Assembly: GCA_947631765.1 (NCBI GenBank)
Contig: CANRMP010000005.1
Coordinates: 100,159-164,158 of the forward strand
Source of the DNA: an uncultured Clostridia bacterium
GTDB taxonomy: Bacteria > Bacillota > Clostridia > Oscillospirales > CAG-272
Reading direction: 5' to 3'
Length of the DNA stretch: 64,000 nt
Of the stretch, positions 60,133-64,000 are shown in pieces (within the stretch, counting starts at the first letter, position 1; each line of letters opens with the position of its first letter). The translations under genes were made by a program, and so were the position numbers. The notes beneath the pieces were generated by a model that saw nothing but the letters and a program-made list of their open reading frames with translations, searched no databases and was not told the DNA's origin.

Positions 60133-61407
60133 TTACACCCTTTCAAGCGCCTGTTTTATATCCGCGATAAGATCCTCGGGATCCTCAAGCCCCACCGAGA
60201 AGCGCACAAGATCGGGGGACACTCCGGCGGCTTTTAACTCTGCGTCGTTCATTTGCCTGTGAGTTGCCGAGGCGGGGTGAAGCACGCAGGTTTTGGCGTC
60301 CGCCACATGAGTGGCAATTGAGGCAAGCTTAAGTCCCGCCATAAAGCGCTCCGCCGCGGCTCTTCCGCCGCGCACTCCGAACGATACCACCCCGCACGCG
60401 CCCTTTGGCAGGTATTTTTCAGCCAGCGCGTGATATTTGTCCTCGGGAAGTCCCGCGTATCTCACCCAAGCCACCTTGGGGCTGTTTTGCAGATATTTTG
60501 CAAGAGTCAGCGCGTTTGAGCAGTGGCGCGCCATGCGCAGCGGCAGGGTCTCGATACCCAGCCCCAGCAAAAAGGAATTCATGGGCGCGGGAGTCGAGCC
60601 GAAATCGCGCATCAGCTGAGCCACAGCCTTGGTTATATATGCTCCTCCTCTGCCGAAGCGCTCGGTGTAGGTAACGCCGTGATAGCTGTCGTCGGGTGTG
60701 GTGAGCCCGGGATATTTATCCGCGTGAGCCTCCCAGTCAAAATTGCCCGAATCGACAATAGCTCCGCCCACTGCGGCGGCGTGACCGTCTAAATATTTGG
60801 TGGTCGAATGAATGACAATATCCGCTCCCCATTCAAAGGGACGGCAGCCCCAGGGAGTCGCAAAGGTGTTATCCACAATGAGCGGAACGCCGTGAGAATG
60901 GGCGACCCTTGCAAATTTTTCGATGTCAAGCACAGTCAGCGCGGGATTGGCGATAGTCTCGCCGAAAAGCGCCTTGGTATTCGGGCGAAAAGCGGCGGCA
61001 AGCTCACCTTCGGTGCAGTCGGGGTCGACAAAGGTGAACTCTATGCCCATACGCTTCATTGTAACGGCGAAAAGATTGTAGGTTCCGCCGTAAATTGCCG
61101 AGGAGCAAACAACATGGTCTCCCGCCGAGGCAATATTGAAAATCGAAAAAAAGGAGGCTGCCTGACCGGAGGAAAGAAGCATGGCGGCGCTTCCGCCCTC
61201 AAGCGCGCATATTCGCGCCGCTACCGTATCATTTGTGGGATTTTGAAGACGGGTGTAGAAATATCCCGAGGCTTCAAGGTCAAACAGCCTGCCCATATCC
61301 TCGCCGGTATCGTATCTGAAGGTGGTAGACTGAATTATAGGAATGTTTCTCGGTTCTCCGTTGCCCGGGCGATAGCCCGCATGGAGACAGTCGGTATCAA
61401 ATTTCAT
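60133..61407 (-). CDS. metY: O-acetylhomoserine sulfhydrylase
   Basis: A 424-residue PLP enzyme of the Cys/Met-metabolism class. Lys204 (HSTTKYLDGH) forms the aldimine, and SSAIYGGTYNL and PLIVDNTFATP are family marks. Length and the N-terminus (TDCLHAGYRPGNGEPRNIPI) point to MetY, which makes homocysteine from O-acetylhomoserine and sulphide. AAAGGAAG precedes the ATG. It is a single-gene unit with a consensus promoter and a leader of about 130 bases. Confidence 0.88.
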   Translation of the reverse strand: MKFDTDCLHAGYRPGNGEPRNIPIIQSTTFRYDTGEDMGRLFDLEASGYFYTRLQNPTNDTVAARICALEGGSAAMLLSSGQAASFFSIFNIASAGDHVVCSSAIYGGTYNLFAVTMKRMGIEFTFVDPDCTEGELAAAFRPNTKALFGETIANPALTVLDIEKFARVAHSHGVPLIVDNTFATPWGCRPFEWGADIVIHSTTKYLDGHAAAVGGAIVDSGNFDWEAHADKYPGLTTPDDSYHGVTYTERFGRGGAYITKAVAQLMRDFGSTPAPMNSFLLGLGIETLPLRMARHCSNALTLAKYLQNSPKVAWVRYAGLPEDKYHALAEKYLPKGACGVVSFGVRGGRAAAERFMAGLKLASIATHVADAKTCVLHPASATHRQMNDAELKAAGVSPDLVRFSVGLEDPEDLIADIKQALERV

Positions 61408-61543
61408 AAGCTAAGCTTCCTTTCAAAAGTTATATAAAAACGCTCTTTTAAGTATGCGCAATTGGCGGGATTTCCCCTTTTGCATTATATTCAAAGGGTC
61501 AAAATATGAAATAAACAAAAGCGATTCTTATTTCACGCCGATA

Positions 61544-61572
61544 AGTATAGCACAGTTTAAAAAAATTGTCAA
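61544..61572 (-). promoter_or_regulatory. Promoter and leader of metY
   Basis: Minus-strand TTGACA (61567-61572), 17 bases, TATACT (61544-61549). The leader holds two hairpins, GAAATAA/TTATTTC (61509-61535) and CCCTTT/AAAGGG near 61475-61500. No SAM riboswitch core was found. Confidence 0.75.
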
Positions 61573-61609
61573 TAGCCCGCCAAGGCGCGCAAAAAAAGCC
61601 TGAAGGGGC

Positions 61610-61640
61610 AAAAATCCCCGACTCTTATATCAAGTCGGGG
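61610..61640 (-). terminator. Terminator of the first LRR lipoprotein gene
   Basis: CCCCGACT (61616-61623) pairs with AGTCGGGG (61633-61640), followed on the minus strand by ATTTTTG. Confidence 0.88.
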
Positions 61641-61646
61641 AAGAGC

Positions 61647-62369
61647 TTAGCCTTGGCTGTTATAATGGACTGTAACGGTGCTTGAGACGCCGGCGTGTTC
61701 TGCTATTTCTGTCCATTTTGCCTGCGAGCCGCCGTAATAGATATCGGTAAGAGAGGTGCAGTTTCTAAAGACCTGAACGCCCATGCTTGTAACTCCCTCG
61801 GGAATTGTGACGCTTGTCAGCTTTTCGCAGTTTTCAAAGGCTCCCGAGCCTACCGATGTAACTTTTTCCGGCAAAGTGACGCTGACTATCCCCGTACAGC
61901 CGGAAAACGCGGAGTCGCCAAGCTCTTTTAAGGAGCTCGGAAGCGTAATGCTGACAAGCCCCGTGCAGCCGGAAAAGGCGTTTATGCCGATAGAGGTTAT
62001 AGAATTCGGGATCCTGACGCTTGTTAAGTTTCTAAGCTCCTCAAAGGCGGAATCCCCGATAGCAGTCACAAGAAGTCCCTCGTGTGTCGACGGGATCCCT
62101 ATTTCGGTTACCGTATAGTCGCCAAAGCCCGAGACCGTGTACGCGTTCCCGTTCTGCTCGAAAAGCAGACCCTCGGTGTCGGGAATCGGCGGATTTTGCG
62201 TTGATGTGCCGGAGGTTGACGACTGCTCCTCGGAGCCTGTTGTCGGGGCGGTTGTTCCGGTTTCGCTTTTCTGACCGGAGGTCTTGTCGCCCTCCTCTTT
62301 CTCTCCCCCGCAGGAAATAAGAACTGCTGCTGCGGCAAGGGCTAAAATAAATGCTATAACTTTTTTCAT
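61647..62369 (-). CDS. Leucine-rich-repeat (BspA-type) lipoprotein, copy 1
   Basis: A 240-residue lipoprotein: Cys20 in LISC, a Ser/Thr-rich linker to about 60, then about five LRR_5 units of the form AFENCEKLTSVTIPEGVTSM. It ends YYGGSQAKWTEIAEHAG...VHYNSQG, the usual cap of this family. Such proteins are surface adhesins or scaffolds in many gut Firmicutes. The GAAAGGA site is rather far (15 bases) from the ATG. A longer paralogue lies just upstream. Confidence 0.85.
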   Translation of the reverse strand: MKKVIAFILALAAAAVLISCGGEKEEGDKTSGQKSETGTTAPTTGSEEQSSTSGTSTQNPPIPDTEGLLFEQNGNAYTVSGFGDYTVTEIGIPSTHEGLLVTAIGDSAFEELRNLTSVRIPNSITSIGINAFSGCTGLVSITLPSSLKELGDSAFSGCTGIVSVTLPEKVTSVGSGAFENCEKLTSVTIPEGVTSMGVQVFRNCTSLTDIYYGGSQAKWTEIAEHAGVSSTVTVHYNSQG

Positions 62370-62543
62370 TTTTACTTTTGTTATTCCTTTCGGTAAGTTC
62401 TCAAAAGCCGCGCCTTTTCGGCGCAGCTCCCGGTCCTTTAGACCGTGCCTTATATCATATCACAATACTTATGAGATTGCAAACCTTTTGACATATTTTT
62501 GGTTTTCTTTTTGCCGACCGTGGGGCAAAATTTTAAGGAAATG

Positions 62544-63359
62544 TCACCCTTGGCTGTTATAATGAACGGCAACGGCATTTGAAATGCCTGAATACTCGGA
62601 TATTATTGCCCATTGAGCCTCGGTGCCGCCGTAGTAGATATCGCCAAGTCCCGTGCAGCTCTTAAAGGAAGAGGCGCCTATTTCCGTCACGCTCTGCGGG
62701 ATAGTGACGCTCGTCAGCCCCGTGCAATACCCGAAGGTCCATTCGAAAATTTTCGTCACGCCGTCGGGAATTGTAATACTTGTAAGCTTTGTACAGCCTT
62801 GGAAGGCTCCTTTGCCGATTTCGATAACTCCGCTCGGTAGAGTAATACTTGTAATTCCCGTACAGCCGGCGAAAGCTCCCTCGCCGGCCCTTGTCACGCT
62901 GTCGGGTATTGTGATATTTGTAAGAGAGGAGCAGTAATTGAAGGCGTAATTGCCGATTTCTGTAATGCCGTCTGAAATTATGATACTTGTAAAGCTCTTA
63001 CATTCCTTGAAGGCGTGTTCGCCGATCGCCTGAACCGGCAGGTCATCAAAGGTTGCCGGAATTGTTATCTCGGTGCCGGTGCAGCTTCCGATTCCGCAGA
63101 CAATATAAGCGTCAAACGTATCGTTTAGGCTGTATTCAAGCCTCCCGCTGTCGGTGCTCGGGTCGTCCGGCTGCTCGGGACCGTCGGTGGTTCCTGTCGG
63201 GTCGGAGCTCTCTGCCCGGTCGGAGGTCGAAGCCGGTGCGGTTGTTCCCGCAGAATTTGACCCGCCGACGGTTTTTTCGCTGTCGTCCCTCTTCCCGCCG
63301 CAAGACATAATCGCCGCCGCGGCGGCAAGAGCTAAAATAAGCGCAACAATTTTTTTCAT
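62544..63359 (-). CDS. Leucine-rich-repeat (BspA-type) lipoprotein, copy 2
   Basis: A 271-residue paralogue with Cys20 in IMSC, a Ser/Thr/Asp-rich linker and about six LRR_5 units (AFQGCTKLTSITIPDGVTKI), ending YYGGTEAQWAIISEYSG...VHYNSQG like its neighbour. I start at ATG 63359 (MKKIVALILA), with AGGAGAAACTC directly upstream. The pair arose by tandem duplication. The 174 bases between the two genes hold no clear terminator, so both may share a transcript. Confidence 0.85.
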   Translation of the reverse strand: MKKIVALILALAAAAAIMSCGGKRDDSEKTVGGSNSAGTTAPASTSDRAESSDPTGTTDGPEQPDDPSTDSGRLEYSLNDTFDAYIVCGIGSCTGTEITIPATFDDLPVQAIGEHAFKECKSFTSIIISDGITEIGNYAFNYCSSLTNITIPDSVTRAGEGAFAGCTGITSITLPSGVIEIGKGAFQGCTKLTSITIPDGVTKIFEWTFGYCTGLTSVTIPQSVTEIGASSFKSCTGLGDIYYGGTEAQWAIISEYSGISNAVAVHYNSQG

Positions 63360-63507
63360 GAGTTTCTCCTGTACAGTAGTTTTTTGATTTTTTCCATTAT
63401 AGCACACCTTTGCAAAATTTGCAACCGTTTGAAATGAAAATTTAGACCTGAGTTTTCTTTTATAATTTGCCGTTTTTTCGGTTTGCTTAATTTTTTTAAA
63501 TTAACTA

Positions 63508-63536
63508 TTGACAAACATGTGATTTTTGGATATAAT
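63508..63536 (+). promoter_or_regulatory. Perfect consensus promoter of the tRNA
   Basis: TTGACA (63508-63513), 17 bases, TATAAT (63531-63536). A GCGAGC/GCTCGC hairpin (about 63544-63568) lies in the short leader. Confidence 0.9.
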
Positions 63537-63586
63537 ACTATTTGCGAGCGACTGAGACGGCAGCTCGCGGGGTAACTTTATTTTAC

Positions 63587-63678
63587 GGAGAAGTACTCAA
63601 GAGGCCGAAGAGGCGCCCCTGCTAAGGGTGTAGGTCGTTTATAGCGGCGCGAGAGTTCAAATCTCTCCTTCTCCGCCA
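63587..63678 (+). tRNA. tRNA-Ser(GCU)
   Basis: The acceptor stem GGAGAAG (63587-63593) pairs with CTTCTCC (63668-63674), then discriminator G and an encoded CCA. The anticodon loop reads CTGCTAA, so the anticodon is GCU, reading AGC and AGU. A long variable arm with GTAGGTCG and TATAGCGG is present, as expected for class II tRNA-Ser. Confidence 0.96.
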
Positions 63679-63717
63679 AAAATCGGCGTAGCGACAGCGA
63701 AGCCGATTTTTACTTTT
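63679..63717 (+). terminator. Terminator of the tRNA gene
   Basis: AAAATCGGC pairs with GCCGATTTTT, and another T-run follows. Confidence 0.85.
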
Positions 63718-63803
63718 TCACTGTTCACTTTTCACTCTTCACTCTTCACTAAAGCTTTACCACCCGATTTTGGCGAAAGTAAGAGGTAATAGTGAATAGT
63801 GAA
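63717..63803. repeat. TTCACT direct repeats with complementary block
   Basis: Five TTCACT units (63717-63751) spaced by one or two bases face AGTGAATAGTGAA (63791-63803), so the segment can fold into a long imperfect stem. No coding role is seen. Confidence 0.6.
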
Positions 63804-63816
63804 GAGGTTGCGATGT

Positions 63817-63841
63817 GTCCGCTTTGCGGACAATTTTTTTT
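63817..63841 (+). terminator. Isolated terminator-like hairpin
   Basis: GTCCGC and GCGGAC around TTT, followed by AATTTTTTTT. It has no obvious gene of its own. Confidence 0.65.
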
Positions 63842-63865
63842 AATATTCCTTTCAAATGAGGTTTG

Positions 63866-63955
63866 CCCGCTGCGCGTAGCGCGGCTTGTCAAGCCTTGCA
63901 TCATTGCGACCGTAGGTAGCAACATCATTAGGCCGGAGGCGCAACATCATTTTTC
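63866..63955. repeat. Hairpin-string repeat, copy B
   Basis: It shares GCATCATTGCGACC and AGCAAYATC with copy A near feoB. Small hairpins CCGC/GCGG, TTGC-ACC/GGT-GCAA and GGCC/GGC alternate with CATCATT spacers and end in TTTTTCATTTTT. It lies in the noncoding sequence at the right edge. Bases 63956-64000 are T- and C-rich with no gene seen. Confidence 0.65.
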
Positions 63956-64000
63956 ATTTTTTCCTCTTCTTCTCTTCTTAGCGCTCTTTTCAGCGCCTTT

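Noticed and set aside
61408..61543. SAM riboswitch before metY
   Set aside because: The leader has only two simple hairpins and no kink-turn or conserved SAM-binding core.
63717..63803. CRISPR array
   Set aside because: Units are only 6-7 bases with one- or two-base spacing and no cas genes are near.

Overview
The window looks like a chromosomal segment of an anaerobic, spore-forming member of the Clostridia (Bacillota), probably an uncultured gut lineage near the Oscillospirales. The reasons are SpoIVA and a YlmC/YmxH-type sporulation protein, GGAGG ribosome sites almost everywhere, several TTGACA-17-TATAAT promoters, a ferredoxin-linked 2-oxoacid oxidoreductase, a Feo ferrous iron operon, RNase Y with YmdB, and many small lipoproteins. 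No respiratory chain, phage, integrase, intact insertion sequence or CRISPR array was seen. The taxon is inferred from gene content only.

Layout. 0-9 kb: GH130 glycoside phosphorylase, tsf-rpsB with a structured leader, spoIVA-ylmC, two lipoproteins, a CorA magnesium transporter with a long leader, and an SGNH esterase lipoprotein. 9-14 kb: a GspF/GspE pair without pilins, followed by a surface phosphodiester glycosidase with CxxC repeats and a small membrane protein. 14-24 kb: a divergent ApbE-like protein and a five-gene oligopeptide ABC transporter (oppABCDF) in which four of the five subunits carry unusual insertions, extensions or an apparent permutation. 24-28 kb: feoA-feoA-feoB plus the small Cys-rich partner, behind a consensus promoter with a DtxR-type palindrome. 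28-40 kb: an ABC transporter with its DUF1854 partner, the c-di-AMP receptor DarA, a VanY-type peptidase, an S1C protease, a lipid kinase, a CofE-like protein, a lipoprotein, an EamA transporter, an LUD protein and a sodium:solute symporter.

40-44 kb is the most unusual region. It is AT-rich and holds an intact two-gene module (secreted protein plus membrane protein, 42433-43474) and a related copy downstream that is decaying. In that copy one gene has lost its start or suffered a 1-nt indel, and the other has an in-frame TGA exactly where its relatives have a conserved Trp codon. I do not recognise the family. Just beyond lies a very short transcription unit with a perfect promoter, a 35-codon hydrophobic ORF and a perfect terminator.

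44-52 kb: an amidohydrolase, an acyl-CoA ligase fused to an HTH-cupin regulator, a P-loop ATPase, a ferredoxin, the three Vor/Ior-like oxidoreductase subunits, and a branched-chain aminotransferase. Together these could interconvert branched-chain (or aryl) fatty acids, acyl-CoAs, 2-oxoacids and amino acids. 52-64 kb: two zinc-ribbon proteins, ymdB and rny, a membrane protein that appears to contain a domesticated IS630-type transposase fold, a U32 peptidase-family protein, an O-acetylhomoserine sulfhydrylase, two paralogous leucine-rich-repeat lipoproteins, a tRNA-Ser(GCU) and a hairpin-string repeat that also occurs near feoB.

All family assignments are by eye from the translated sequence. 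No database or structure search was possible.
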